Origin: Halobacteriales archaeon QS_4_69_31
Lineage (GTDB): Archaea; Halobacteriota; Halobacteria; Halobacteriales; Haloarculaceae
DNA length: 64,000 nt
Direction: 5' to 3'
Assembly (NCBI GenBank): GCA_003021655.1
Contig: PXRP01000022.1
Span: 1-64,000, forward strand
Positions 8,408 through 17,039 of the stretch are shown here, piece after piece. A model generated the notes under the pieces. It did not search any database, was not told the origin of the DNA, and was given only the letters and a program-made list of their open reading frames with translations. The translations under genes and the position numbers were made by a program. Numbering within the stretch: the stretch's first letter is position 1; each line of letters opens with the position of its first letter.

Positions 8408-9301
8408 TCAGACGCCCGAACGGTACCCCGAGACCAGCGGTTTCGCGCGCCTGACGGCGCGTTTGCCCAGGACGTTCGAGACGACCGAGCAGACGAAATA
8501 CCAGACCATCCAGACCTGCATCGGTCCGACGACGCGGGCGGTCCAGACGACGCGGCCGGCGAACGGGAGTATCTGTGCAACCGGCGTGACCGCTGCGGCG
8601 GGGTTCGTCGTCAGCCACACCAGCCACAGGAACACCGGGACGGTCACGAGCATCGTGTAGACCATCGGCCGTATCATCGCCTTCATCGCGCCCAGTTGCT
8701 CGCGCATCAGTTCGCGCTGGCGGGACGTGAGGCGCTCGACTGCCTCCTCGTCGCCGCGCTCGCGGGCGCTCTCCAGTCGCTCGCTCACCCGCTGCATCCG
8801 CTCTTTGACCGCTTCGCGCTGGCTCCCGTCGCTCAGGCGCGAGCGTAGCGTCGTCGAGACGAGCGTCGTCGCTACCGCCAGAAGTGCCACCGTCAGCCCG
8901 AACGGTAGCGCCGCCTCGACCGGCCCGAAGAGGAGGTGAGCGGCGCTCCCGACCGTGTTCCTCATGACCGGCACCTGGTAGCTCGCTATCAGACCGAGCG
9001 CACAGACGCCCGCTATCTTGTCCCGGCGCGTCCAGCCGTCGGCCCCGACGGCGTTTTCCGCCCGGAGTTCGACATCGTCGAGCGCCGACCGTAGTGTGTC
9101 GGGGTCGTCGACGACGAACCCCGCGTCCGTCGCGACAAGCAGTTCCGATTCCAGGAGTCGTCCCCACTGTTCGGCGGGCACGGCGTCGCTGACGTCGCTC
9201 CACGTCACGGTCCCGTCTCCCGCCTCCGCGCGGTCGACAACCGTCTCGGCCGCCCGGGCGAGCGCGTCGTCTCCCCGGAGCGTCTCGCGTACGTCGTCCA
9301 T
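8408..9301 (-). CDS. EMC3/TMCO1 family (DUF106) membrane protein
   Basis: A 297-residue membrane protein of the Oxa1-superfamily insertase-like DUF106/EMC3/TMCO1 group. Residues 1-90 form a soluble N-terminal extension that may be a small winged-helix-like domain. Transmembrane segments lie at about 100-120 and 128-150. A charged coiled-coil stretch at 155-205 (KERMQRVSERLESARERGDE region, RQRELMREQLGAMKAMIRPM) is the family's hallmark. Two more membrane segments follow to residue 285. It probably helps membrane-protein insertion. The N-terminal extension is unusual for the family. A GTG directly precedes the chosen ATG. Confidence 0.8.
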   Translation of the reverse strand: MDDVRETLRGDDALARAAETVVDRAEAGDGTVTWSDVSDAVPAEQWGRLLESELLVATDAGFVVDDPDTLRSALDDVELRAENAVGADGWTRRDKIAGVCALGLIASYQVPVMRNTVGSAAHLLFGPVEAALPFGLTVALLAVATTLVSTTLRSRLSDGSQREAVKERMQRVSERLESARERGDEEAVERLTSRQRELMREQLGAMKAMIRPMVYTMLVTVPVFLWLVWLTTNPAAAVTPVAQILPFAGRVVWTARVVGPMQVWMVWYFVCSVVSNVLGKRAVRRAKPLVSGYRSGV

Positions 9302-9545
9302 CACCGGTAGTTGTCAACGCTGGATTATGAAGCTTGTCCAGTCGCCGGCGTCCTCTCGGGACCGGTCGTGCTCCAGGTCGTCCCCGGTGGGTCGCTCGCT
9401 GTCGTCAAGCGGGGCGACCACGCCAGTCGCCGCTCCGTGTGTCGACAGGCGCTGTAAAGACACCGGCCGACGTCGATACTCCGTTTCGAACCCCATGAAC
9501 TGGCGAGGATTCTACGCTGGCACCGACATGGAACAGACGGTGTAG

Positions 9546-9974
9546 ATGGACCAGCAGACTCGTCGGCGGATCCTGGAGAAAGCGGAGTACGTAAGCGAGG
9601 TCCTCTCGGTCCTCGCCGAAAAGCGGGACTCGCTTTCGTTCGAGGAGTACGCCGGGCGCCGCGAGGCGCGCGACATCGTCGAGCGGGAGTTCCAGACGGC
9701 CATCGAGGCCTGTCTCGACATCGGCCGGATGGTCCTCGAAGCTCGCGACCGCGAACTCCCGGAGACGAACCCCGCCGTCTTCAGGACGCTTGGCGAGGCG
9801 GGAGTCCTGACCGACGATATCGCCACCCGAATGGCTCAGTCTGCCGGTTTCCGGAACGTACTCACCCACCAGTACGGCAACGAGGTCGACGACCGGGACG
9901 TCTACAACGTGCGACAGCACGACCTCCCGGTATTCAGAGAGTTTCTGGTGCAGGTCCGCGAGACGCTCGACTGA
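9546..9974 (+). CDS. HepT-like ribonuclease toxin family protein (DUF86)
   Basis: A 142-residue all-helical protein of the HepT/DUF86 family. The catalytic RX4HXY motif is present as RNVLTHQY with Arg103, His108 and Tyr110. Family members are HEPN RNases normally paired with an MntA nucleotidyltransferase that AMPylates the Tyr. No MntA-like gene (GSxxRG motif) is seen in the 240 bases before or 90 bases after it. A 16-codon reading frame ending in TAG directly precedes the ATG. It is either an orphan toxin with an antitoxin elsewhere or has another role. Confidence 0.85.
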   Translation: MDQQTRRRILEKAEYVSEVLSVLAEKRDSLSFEEYAGRREARDIVEREFQTAIEACLDIGRMVLEARDRELPETNPAVFRTLGEAGVLTDDIATRMAQSAGFRNVLTHQYGNEVDDRDVYNVRQHDLPVFREFLVQVRETLD

Positions 9975-10067
9975 CGACTGCTTCGTGACGCACCGGACTC
10001 CCGACGGAGTCGCAACTGTTCGCTGTCACACGCCGAAAAATACGGAAGTTTACGCGCCGGCTCGCCT

Positions 10068-10922
10068 CTAGTTGCCCTTCTTGATGGGCGCGCCGACGAG
10101 GTTGCCCCACTCGGTCCAGGAGCCGTCGTAGTTGATGGTGTCGTCGTAGCCCAGCAGTTCGTGGAGCGCGAACCACGCGACCGAGGAGCGCTCGCCGATG
10201 CGGCAGTAGGCGACGGTCGTCCCCTCGCCGTCGATGCCTTCCTCGGCGTAGAGGTCGCGGATCTCGTCGGCGCTCTTGAACCGGCCGTCGTCGTTGGTGA
10301 CCGCGGCCCACGAGATGTTCTTCGCGCCGGGGATGTGGCCGCCGCGCTGGGCGGTCTCCTGGAGGCCCGGCGGCGCGAGCACTTCGCCCGAGAACTCCTC
10401 GGGCGAGCGCACGTCCACGAGCGGGAGGCCGCGCTCGATGGCGTTCTCGACGTCCTCGCGGTACGCGCGGATGGACTCGCGCGGGCCGGAGGCGTTGTAC
10501 TCGACCGCCGAAAAGTCCGGCACCTCGTCGGTCAGCGGGTAGTCGTTCTCGACCCAGTAGTCCCGCCCCCCGTCGAGCAGGCGCACGTCGTCGTGGCCGT
10601 AGTACTTGAACTGCCAGTAGGTGTAGGCCGCGAACCAGTTGGCGTTGTCGCCGTACAGCACGACTGTCGAGTCCTCGCTGATGCCGGCCGCGCCCATCGT
10701 CTCCTCGAACGCGTCCTTCTTGAGGATGTCTCGCTCGGTCTGGTCCTGCAGGTCTGTCTCCCAGTTGAACCCGACCGCGCCGGGCGCGTGACTCTCCTCG
10801 TACAGCTCCGTGTCGACGTCGACCTCGACCAGCCGGTGGGCCGGGTCGTCGCTCTGGAACTCCTCTAAGCGCTCCTCTACCCAGTCCGCGGAGACGAGAA
10901 CGTCGTTAGCGTAATCGCTCAT
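10068..10922 (-). CDS. thiosulfate/3-mercaptopyruvate sulfurtransferase
   Basis: A 284-residue two-domain rhodanese. The N-terminal domain (about 8-135) has Asp92 where a catalytic Cys could sit (VVLYGDNANW), so it is structural. The C-terminal domain carries the active-site loop CRIGERSS with Cys240, the thiosulfate sulfurtransferase pattern. Near the C-terminus the sequence reads YDGSWTEWGN. It is cytoplasmic, with a role in sulfur transfer or cyanide detoxification. I use the ATG at 10922 (MSDYAND), as the upstream residues are not domain-like. It is divergent from a second sulfurtransferase at 11220. Confidence 0.93.
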   Translation of the reverse strand: MSDYANDVLVSADWVEERLEEFQSDDPAHRLVEVDVDTELYEESHAPGAVGFNWETDLQDQTERDILKKDAFEETMGAAGISEDSTVVLYGDNANWFAAYTYWQFKYYGHDDVRLLDGGRDYWVENDYPLTDEVPDFSAVEYNASGPRESIRAYREDVENAIERGLPLVDVRSPEEFSGEVLAPPGLQETAQRGGHIPGAKNISWAAVTNDDGRFKSADEIRDLYAEEGIDGEGTTVAYCRIGERSSVAWFALHELLGYDDTINYDGSWTEWGNLVGAPIKKGN

Positions 10923-11219
10923 GATGCGTCGAAGTATAAGTCTACCAGTTACAAAACAGTAGCACATTCGGCATGATCCGCCCCTTCACGACTGTTGGTG
11001 CAATTTTTGCCTGATCGGAGTACGATTTCCCGCCTCACGGTCTGTCTGACGGATTTCAGAACGCGGGAGGTCGCAGTTATCGGCATCAGATCGCGCCAGG
11101 AGTCGCCCGCTGTCACGCCATTTATATTCGGTCCGTCAGTCCTCACGGTAGTACTTGCCACTACCTGGGACCGGCCGGGATGGACATCTTCAAGCGGGTG
11201 CTGGCCGGAGACACGGATG
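10923..11219. promoter_or_regulatory. divergent promoter region between two sulfurtransferase genes
   Basis: A 297-base region with no convincing gene. Going right, TTTATATTC at 11121-11129 is a good TATA box, placing a start near 11150 and a leader of about 65 bases before the gene at 11220. Going left, TTATACTTC (complement, about 10930-10940) lies close to the ATG at 10922 and would need a start inside the coding region, so an upstream AT-rich stretch near 10945-10960 is the likelier promoter. No clear shared operator palindrome was seen. Confidence 0.5.
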
Positions 11220-12053
11220 ATGAGCGACATCGTGGTTTCGGCCGACTGGCTGGTCGACCGGCTCGACGCGGTCCGGGTCGTCGACGTCCGGGACGCCTGG
11301 GAGTACGATGCACTCGGGCACGTCCCGGGCGCGGTCAACGTCCCGTTCGACACCTTCCGGGCCGACGCACACGCCGCCGAGGAGGACGCGACGGACGGGG
11401 ACGGGCCCGCAGAGGGCGGCGGCGGACGCCAGGGGATGCTCCCCGGTGGCGACGTCTTCGCCGGCCTCATGGGCGAGGCCGGGACCACCCGCGCGGACGA
11501 CATCGTCGCCTACGACGACCACCACGGCGTTTTCGCGGCGCGCCTGCTCGTCACCGCCGAGTGTTACGGCCACCCCCGGGAACGGCTCCGCCTGCTCGAC
11601 GGCGACTTCTCGGCCTGGCGGCTCGACCACGAGACCACCGACGAGCCACCCGACGTCGAGCCGGCGACCTACGAGGTCGACCCGGCCGCCGAGACGCCGC
11701 TGGTGGGCAGAGACGAGGTCGCCGCGGCCGTCGAGGCCGACGCGGTCCTCGTCGACACCCGCGAGGACTGGGAGTTCGAGGAGGGCCACATCCCCGGGGC
11801 TGTCCGGCTGGACTGGCGGGAACTCGTCGACGACGAGACTCGCGGACTCAAACCCGTCGCCGAGATGGAGGCGATCCTCAACGAGCGCGGCATCACGCCC
11901 GACCGCCGGGTCGTCCTCTACTGTAACACCGCCCGCCGGATCAGCCACACCTACGTCGTCCTCCGACACCTGGGCTACGAGGACCTGGCCTTCTACGAGG
12001 GGAGCCTCACCGAATGGGAGGCCGCCGGCCGCGACCTCGCGACCGGCCCCTGA
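11220..12053 (+). CDS. sulfurtransferase (two-domain rhodanese, TssB-like)
   Basis: A 277-residue two-domain rhodanese. The N-terminal domain has lost its catalytic Cys (IVAYDDHHG around residue 95). The C-terminal domain has Cys235 in VVLYCNTARR followed by ISHTYVVLRHLGYEDL. An insertion at about 52-78 is acidic and Gly-rich. The active loop CNTARR differs from the CRIGERSS of the divergent neighbour, so substrate preference probably differs. Start: the ATGATG at 11217 gives two equivalent Met; I use the second. Confidence 0.9.
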   Translation: MSDIVVSADWLVDRLDAVRVVDVRDAWEYDALGHVPGAVNVPFDTFRADAHAAEEDATDGDGPAEGGGGRQGMLPGGDVFAGLMGEAGTTRADDIVAYDDHHGVFAARLLVTAECYGHPRERLRLLDGDFSAWRLDHETTDEPPDVEPATYEVDPAAETPLVGRDEVAAAVEADAVLVDTREDWEFEEGHIPGAVRLDWRELVDDETRGLKPVAEMEAILNERGITPDRRVVLYCNTARRISHTYVVLRHLGYEDLAFYEGSLTEWEAAGRDLATGP

Positions 12054-12108
12054 CCGCCGGCACTGTCCCCTGACCGCCGAGACCGTCCTCTGACCGTCGG
12101 CACCGTCC
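12049..12108. repeat. three tandem 20-base repeats over the 3' end of the sulfurtransferase gene
   Basis: Three adjacent 20-base units begin at 12049, 12069 and 12089, with core CTGACCGnCGnnACnGTCC and few differences. The first unit contains the stop codon of the sulfurtransferase gene, so each later unit repeats the stop in a new frame. It probably arose by slippage. No hairpin of note. Confidence 0.75.
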
Positions 12109-12193
12109 CTCTCGGTCCCGTCTCGGCCGGGTCCATCGTCGGTGTCGTCGGTCGTGCCGTTCTCACCCGACTCGCGAAACTACACACCACCGG

Positions 12194-12874
12194 TCAGGGG
12201 ACGACGCCGACGGTCAGGAGCGTCCCGTGTTCGCGATAGCGTTCGACCATCGCCTCGCGGGACTCCCACTCGTCGGTGGGGAACTCGCTCGCGGGCGGGA
12301 TGTCGGTCTCGCGGTCGGGGATGCGGTCCTGGGCGGCGACGCGAAAGCCGGCCGCACGGAACCGTTCGCGGTACTCGCGCTCGCTCCAGCGGACCATCGG
12401 CACGTCGACGCGCTCGTCCCAGACGTGGCTGTGGACGCTCTCCTCCCAGTAGTTGACCGCACAGTAGAAGGTCCCGCCGGGACGGAGGACCCGGACCAGT
12501 TCGTCGAGGACGGCCCCGGGGTCGCGCGCGTAGAAGAACGCCTCCATCGACCAGCAGTGGTCGACGCTGTCGGCCTCGAACGGGAGGTGTTCGAAGTCCC
12601 CGACGAGGTACGCCGAGTCGGCGTCGTCGGTGTGTTCGCGGGCGTTGCGGGCCATCTGCGGGGACGCGTCCAGCCCGTACGAGCGGGCGGCGTCTTTGGT
12701 CTCGCGCAGCGCCCGCCCGGCGTAGCCGCTCCCACACCCCAGGTCGAGGACGGTGTCGCCGGCCTCGACGGGTATCCGGGCGAGCGCGTGTTTGGCCGTG
12801 TGCCAGTGTCGCTGTTCCATCCCCTCGTCGCGGCCCTCCCTCGCCCACCGGTCGAACTCCTCGCTGACGCTCAT
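12194..12874 (-). CDS. SAM-dependent methyltransferase (class I)
   Basis: A 226-residue methyltransferase of the Methyltransf_11 type. Motif I is VLDLGCGSGYAGRAL (about residues 43-57). The acidic end of strand 2 is YGLDAS, strand 3 is YLVGDFEHLPF, and motif IV is SVDHCWSMEAFFYARDP. LRPGGTFYCAVNYWEE follows. The methyl acceptor is unknown. The start at 12874 (MSVSEEF) gives the usual family length. The product is cytoplasmic. Confidence 0.9.
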   Translation of the reverse strand: MSVSEEFDRWAREGRDEGMEQRHWHTAKHALARIPVEAGDTVLDLGCGSGYAGRALRETKDAARSYGLDASPQMARNAREHTDDADSAYLVGDFEHLPFEADSVDHCWSMEAFFYARDPGAVLDELVRVLRPGGTFYCAVNYWEESVHSHVWDERVDVPMVRWSEREYRERFRAAGFRVAAQDRIPDRETDIPPASEFPTDEWESREAMVERYREHGTLLTVGVVP

Positions 12875-12965
12875 ACCGGGACCAGGACCGCCCCGGTGAA
12901 ACGCGTATCGGACTGTGTGTCGAATCGACGACGGGAATTTTGACCTCCCGCGACGTAGCCTGACT

Positions 12966-13380
12966 GTGCTTCTCCAGGCAGACCCTGGCCTCCCGACCGT
13001 CGCGCTGGCGGCGGCCATCGCAACCGTCCTCGTGGGGTCGTACGGCGTACTCGGCTACTGGGTGTCCCGGGACGCGACCCGGCGGGGCAGCGACCGGGCC
13101 CGGCTGTGGACGCCCGGAGTCGGCTACGGCGCGCTCTACGGGGCCGACGACGACCGCGACCCCGACCGCGAGGCCGAGTTCGGCGGCGTCCCCGTCCGGT
13201 TCATCTCGCTGATGGCAGTCGCGTACGGCTCTGTCACCCTGCTCGCTCACGCTGACGGCTCCCAGTTCCTTCCTCGCGGACCTCCCGGCCGGCGAGCGGG
13301 CGGCCGTCACCGCCCGCGCGGTCGGCGTCGGGGCGCTGTTCAGCGTCGTCGGCGCCGCGACGGCCGACAGCGTCTTCTGA
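12966..13380 (+). pseudogene. small membrane protein gene with an apparent frameshift
   Basis: A GTG-start frame at 12966 encodes a hydrophobic segment (VALAAAIATVLVGSYGVLGYWVSRD) and about 85 plausible residues to FISLMAVAYGSVTLL. It then becomes Arg-rich nonsense. The protein-like sequence continues in the next frame as LTLTAPSSFLADLPAGERAA and then GALFSVVGAATADSVF, ending at TGA 13378-13380. Adding one base near 13250 would join the two parts. This is either a real disabling mutation or a sequencing error. The family is unknown; it looks like a two-to-three-helix membrane protein. Confidence 0.65.
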
Positions 13381-13441
13381 GCCGGCCCCCGCAGCGGGAG
13401 AGACCCGCAGTCTTAAGACGGTTCCCGGCCCGTGGACAGAT

Positions 13442-14020
13442 ATGGATTATCGCCTCGCTATCGAGAACACGCCGGACACTGTCCCTGACGGCACGGGCAT
13501 CCTGCTTCTCCATCCGAGCACGGGCGAGACCGACCGCATCGACACCGACTTCCTGAGCACCGACACCGACCACATGCTCGTCGTCTCGACGCGGACGGCC
13601 GCCCGCGAGGTCGAGCAGAAACTCGAACACTACGAGGTCGACGAGTCCCGCGCGACGATCCTCGACGCGCTCTCGGTCGAGCGGGGGTACACCCGCCGCC
13701 AGTCCGACAACGTCAGGTACGTCTCCGCGCCGGACGACCTGCAGGGCATCGTCGACCAGACGCGGGTCTTCCTCGAATCCCACGAGGGCAAACGCCGCGT
13801 CAGCATCGACTCCGTCACCGAGATGGTCTACTACGCCGATGTCGACCGGACCGTCGGGGCCGTCGACGCCCTCCTCGACCTGCTCGAGAAACACGACGTC
13901 GTCGGCCTGTTCCACCTCGCGAAGGGCGTCCACGACGAGGCGGTCATCGACCGGTTCCGCGACCGGTTCGACGGCGTCGTCGACCTCAGCGAGGACGGCA
14001 CGACCACCAGCCAGTTCTAG
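13442..14020 (+). CDS. predicted RecA/KaiC-fold protein without a functional P-loop
   Basis: A 192-residue protein with an alternating strand-helix pattern like a reduced RecA/KaiC domain. Strand 1 (GILLLHPSTGETDR) sits where a Walker A would be but lacks the Lys. SIDSVTEMVYY and VVGLFHLAKGVHDEAVID match later core strands, and the end FDGVVDLSEDG is shared in pattern with the proteins at 32991 and 60211. It probably has a signalling or scaffolding role. Its stop overlaps that of the convergent gene in the shared CTAG. Confidence 0.75.
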   Translation: MDYRLAIENTPDTVPDGTGILLLHPSTGETDRIDTDFLSTDTDHMLVVSTRTAAREVEQKLEHYEVDESRATILDALSVERGYTRRQSDNVRYVSAPDDLQGIVDQTRVFLESHEGKRRVSIDSVTEMVYYADVDRTVGAVDALLDLLEKHDVVGLFHLAKGVHDEAVIDRFRDRFDGVVDLSEDGTTTSQF

Positions 14021-15195
14021 AGGTCGCTCTCCTCCGGGAGCGCGACGACGTTCTCGCGGCCGATGCGGAACGTCTCGACCGCGTCGTCCTCGCGGAGCGA
14101 GCCGACGACCTGGCTGGTCTTGGCGTCGGTCCAGTCGTACTCCTCGGCGATCCGCTGCTGTTTGATCCGCCCGCCGTTGTCCTCCAGCAACCGTATGACC
14201 CGCTCCTCGTTGCTCAGCAGTTCCTCGGGCGGGCCGTCGTCGCCGGCCGCGTCTTCGCCAGCGTCGGTACTGTCCGGCCCGCCAGCGCTGCCGCCGGCGG
14301 TGGTGCCCGCGCCGTCCCCACCGGTGGCCCCGTCGCCGGTAGTGGTGCCCGCGCCGTCCCCACCGGCGGCCCCGTCGCCGGCACCGCCGGCGCCCGGCGT
14401 CGCCCCGTCGCCGCGGACGCGGGTCGCAACGAGCCAGCCGGCGGCCGCCACCGCGAGCACGGCGAGGACCGCGCCGGCGACCAGCGGGCCGGCGCCGCCT
14501 CCGCCCGACCCGCCGCCGGGCGCGAGCACGACCCGCGGCTGCTCGGGGCCGAAGTCGAGCTGGCCGCGCCAGACCGCCTCGTTCGTGCGGTTCTCGGTGG
14601 GGCGTGGCGTCACCCGCTCGACGGCGTACCCCTCCGGCCAGGCGACGACGAGCGACGTCTCGCTGTCGAGAAAGAGCCCCGAGAGGGCGTCGCCGGCCCG
14701 GATCCGGTCGCCCTCGACGGCCGCGAAGTTCGTCCACGTGAACCGGTAGGCGAGGACGCCGTACTCCTGGCCGAACTGTTCTTTCGTCGCCGTGACGGTG
14801 ACGTTCCGCAGCGCCATCTCCCGGCCGGTCGCGTTCTCGGCGCTGCGGACCGCCCGCCGCATGCCGGCGGCGAACCGGTCGGTGAACGCCGAGGCGTTGT
14901 CCTCGACGTCGGACTGGACGGACTCGAAGGCCGCCGTCGTGTTCTCGTCGTCGAGGCGCGTCCGGTAGGCGACCGCCCACCTCGCGGTCCCGTCGGGCGC
15001 GAGCGTCACCCGCATCACGACCACGTCGGGGTCGACCTCGCTCTGGACGAACGGCGAGTCCGCGTTGCGCTCGGGCGTCTCGGCGGCGTCGGCCCCGTCG
15101 CTCGCGCTCGCGGGCGCCGCCACCAGCGACGCCCCGACCGAGAGACCGACGAGACACACCAGCACGACTGCGACGACGCCGCGAGCCCGGTCCAT
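14017..15195 (-). CDS. exported membrane-anchored protein with cytoplasmic winged helix
   Basis: A 392-residue protein with a signal peptide (about residues 7-30), an extracellular domain to about residue 225 (strand-rich, NxT sites, the VMRVTLAPDGTARWAVAYRT start typical of haloarchaeal DUF7345-like domains), and a membrane helix at about 235-258 (GPLVAGAVLAVLAVAAAGWL). A Gly/Asp/Thr-rich linker follows, then a C-terminal winged helix (NEERVIRLLEDNGGRIKQQR, TDAKTSQVVGSLREDDAVE). The layout suggests a membrane sensor that regulates transcription directly. A 42-base tandem duplication in the linker (about 14300-14382) makes a 14-residue repeat. Confidence 0.82.
   Translation of the reverse strand: MDRARGVVAVVLVCLVGLSVGASLVAAPASASDGADAAETPERNADSPFVQSEVDPDVVVMRVTLAPDGTARWAVAYRTRLDDENTTAAFESVQSDVEDNASAFTDRFAAGMRRAVRSAENATGREMALRNVTVTATKEQFGQEYGVLAYRFTWTNFAAVEGDRIRAGDALSGLFLDSETSLVVAWPEGYAVERVTPRPTENRTNEAVWRGQLDFGPEQPRVVLAPGGGSGGGGAGPLVAGAVLAVLAVAAAGWLVATRVRGDGATPGAGGAGDGAAGGDGAGTTTGDGATGGDGAGTTAGGSAGGPDSTDAGEDAAGDDGPPEELLSNEERVIRLLEDNGGRIKQQRIAEEYDWTDAKTSQVVGSLREDDAVETFRIGRENVVALPEESDL
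14300..14382. repeat. 42-base in-frame tandem duplication in a linker
   Basis: Two copies offset by 42 bases, beginning at 14300 and 14342, both reading GTGGTGCCCGCGCCGTCCCC at their start and differing at one or two positions. They encode a repeated Gly/Asp/Ala/Thr-rich 14-residue stretch in the linker of the membrane-anchored winged-helix protein. Confidence 0.75.
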
Positions 15196-15308
15196 CACTG
15201 ACCGGTTATGGCCTGCCCCGACAAATGCTTCGTGGTCCGGCCGCGCCGCTCCGGCCTCCCGGGTCCGGCGAACGACGGACTTTTCGCCCTCAGACGCGAC
15301 GGTCGGAC

Positions 15309-15818
15309 GTGTACAGCCTGAACGTCCCCGTTCCGGTCGAGGTGGCGACCCTCGCGGACGACCTCGCGCGGGACCTCCCCGGCGCGCGGGCCCGCCGGCG
15401 CGGCGAGCACACGCTGGTGTGCAAGCGCCTCGGCGACGGCGACGCCACCGACTACCACCGACTCGAAGCCCGCGCCCGCGAGACGCTGACCGGGACCGAC
15501 CCCTTCCCCGCCCGCGTCACCGGCGTCGGCCAGTTCACCGCGGCCGCCACCGGCACCTCGCCCGTCGTCTACCTCGCCGTCGAGAGTCCCGGCCTCGTGG
15601 ACCTGCACGGGCGGCTCTGCGAGGCGTTCGACCCCGTCGACGGGCTGGAGGGCGGAGACTACACCCCCCACGTCACCGTCGCCCGCGACGGGTCGCCCGA
15701 GCGCGCCGACGCGCTCTGTGAGCGCGACGTCGACCCGGTCGCGTGGACCGTCTCAGAACTCGCCTTCCGGGACGCGAAACGCGGCCAGTCGGTGTGCACC
15801 GTCTCGCTGCCCGCGTAG
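15309..15818 (+). CDS. 2'-5' RNA ligase / 2H phosphoesterase family protein
   Basis: A 169-residue protein starting with GTG at 15309. Two catalytic His motifs are visible: GEHTLVCKRLG around residues 33-43 and YTPHVTVAR around 118-126, the two-His arrangement of LigT/cyclic-phosphodiesterase proteins. The second fits HxTx exactly; the first is HTLV, slightly off consensus. It probably acts on RNA 2',3'-cyclic phosphates. The reading frame is open further upstream, but those residues do not look like the domain. It is divergent from the gene at 15195. Confidence 0.82.
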   Translation: MYSLNVPVPVEVATLADDLARDLPGARARRRGEHTLVCKRLGDGDATDYHRLEARARETLTGTDPFPARVTGVGQFTAAATGTSPVVYLAVESPGLVDLHGRLCEAFDPVDGLEGGDYTPHVTVARDGSPERADALCERDVDPVAWTVSELAFRDAKRGQSVCTVSLPA

Positions 15819-15857
15819 CATGCCGGGACCAGCACCGACCCGGGAGACGCCCGGGCG

Positions 15858-16268
15858 ATGACCGACGACCACACCGACCGGCGGGCCCGGCGAAACTGGG
15901 GGTCGCTGGCCGTCTCGCTCGCGGTGGTGGTACTGGGCGTCGGGACGGTCGTCACGACGGTGTCGGTCGCCGCCACGACGACGGTCACCAGGGCCGACTA
16001 CGCGGAGTACCGGGCGGGCTGTGGGGACCTGGCCGGCCAGACCCGCCTCGTCGAGGACGGACTCGGGATGGAGCGGGTGACGCTCGACGAGACCCACGTC
16101 CGGCAGTGCCGGAGCACCACCTACGCCGAGTACCGGCGGGACCGGCTGGCGTCGATGCGCCGCGCGCCGTTCGATCTCCGGCAGTGGGTCCTGTATCTCG
16201 GCGCGGGCCTCGCGCTGGCCGGACTCGGGGCGGTCCTGCTCCGGCAGGAACTGTCTGCCCGCGGGTGA
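15858..16268 (+). CDS. two-helix membrane protein of unknown function
   Basis: A 136-residue protein with a hydrophilic N-terminus, a membrane helix at about 16-38 (LAVSLAVVVLGVGTVVTTV), a loop of about 65 residues carrying two Cys (Cys55 and Cys84, outside or periplasm-like side, possibly a disulfide) and a second helix at about 111-128. I do not recognise a family. It lies 39 bases after the 2H phosphoesterase gene. Confidence 0.7.
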   Translation: MTDDHTDRRARRNWGSLAVSLAVVVLGVGTVVTTVSVAATTTVTRADYAEYRAGCGDLAGQTRLVEDGLGMERVTLDETHVRQCRSTTYAEYRRDRLASMRRAPFDLRQWVLYLGAGLALAGLGAVLLRQELSARG

Positions 16269-16322
16269 GTTCGGCCGCCCCCGCGAGCCGGTCCGGAGCG
16301 GTCGGGACCGTCCGGCGCCCGC

Positions 16323-16341
16323 GGTGGATATTTCATCCACC
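16323..16341. promoter_or_regulatory. palindrome over the upp TATA box
   Basis: GGTGGAT (16323-16329), spacer ATTTC, ATCCACC (16335-16341): a perfect 7-base inverted repeat. The GGATATTTC inside it sits 27-32 bases before the upp ATG, which is where the TATA box of a leaderless haloarchaeal gene belongs. A dimeric repressor binding here would block TBP. This is sequence-based inference only. Confidence 0.5.
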
Positions 16342-16358
16342 CGCTCCCAGCGGGTCCT

Positions 16359-17036
16359 ATGGCGATCGAAGACCGCGGCGACGCACACGTGATCGACCAC
16401 GCTCTCGCGACGGACGTGCTCACGCAGCTGCGTGACGTCGAAACCGAGCAGGTCGCGTTCCGGAAGGGGCTGGTGCGACTGGGACGGATCTGTGGTTACG
16501 AGATCATCGACGGCGCGATGGAGACCGAGTACGTCTCCGTCCGGACGCCGCTGACCGAGACGATGGGCGAGCGCGTCAGAGGGCTCGACGACGTCGTGAT
16601 CGTCAACGTCCTCCGGGCGGCGACGCCGTTCGTCGAGGGGTTACTCAAGGCCTTCCCCCGGGCGCGCCAGGGTGTCATCTCGGCCAGCCGCGACGAGACC
16701 GCGGGGATGGCCGCTGACGGCACCTTCCCCATCTCGGTCGACTACGTGAAACTCCCCGAGATCAGGGCCGAGGACACCGTGATCGTCGCGGACCCGATGC
16801 TCGCGACCGGGAGCACGATGGCGGCCGTCCTGGCGGAGGTGACCGCCGACGCGCCCGACCCCGAACACCTGTTCGTCCTCTCGGCGGTCAGCGCACCCGA
16901 CGGGCTGGTCCGGGTCGGCGAGCAGTTCCCCGAGGTCGACCTGCTGACGGTGGCCATCGACGACCACCTCGACGAGGACGGCTACATCGTGCCGGGGCTG
17001 GGCGACGCGGGCGACCGGGCGTTCCGGACGACCTGA
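16359..17036 (+). CDS. upp: uracil phosphoribosyltransferase
   Basis: A 225-residue uracil phosphoribosyltransferase that makes UMP from uracil and PRPP in pyrimidine salvage. The PRPP-binding loop [13 protein letters not shown] lies at about 141-153. The uracil-binding C-terminal part reads [22 protein letters not shown], and [19 protein letters not shown] is also conserved. Full family length. Cytoplasmic. The gene is probably leaderless, with a palindrome over its TATA region. Confidence 0.97.
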   Translation: MAIEDRGDAHVIDHALATDVLTQLRDVETEQVAFRKGLVRLGRICGYEIIDGAMETEYVSVRTPLTETMGERVRGLDDVVIVNVLRAATPFVEGLLKAFPRARQGVISASRDETAGMAADGTFPISVDYVKLPEIRAEDTVIVADPMLATGSTMAAVLAEVTADAPDPEHLFVLSAVSAPDGLVRVGEQFPEVDLLTVAIDDHLDEDGYIVPGLGDAGDRAFRTT

Positions 17037-17039
17037 GAA

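Noticed and set aside
7446-9317. 623-residue minus-strand frame spanning three genes
   Set aside because: Arg-rich shadow of the metallo-beta-lactamase and DUF106 genes with no motif of its own.
9314-9496. 60-residue minus-strand frame before the HepT gene, considered as a missing antitoxin
   Set aside because: It lacks the GSxxRG nucleotidyltransferase motif and has no recognisable domain.
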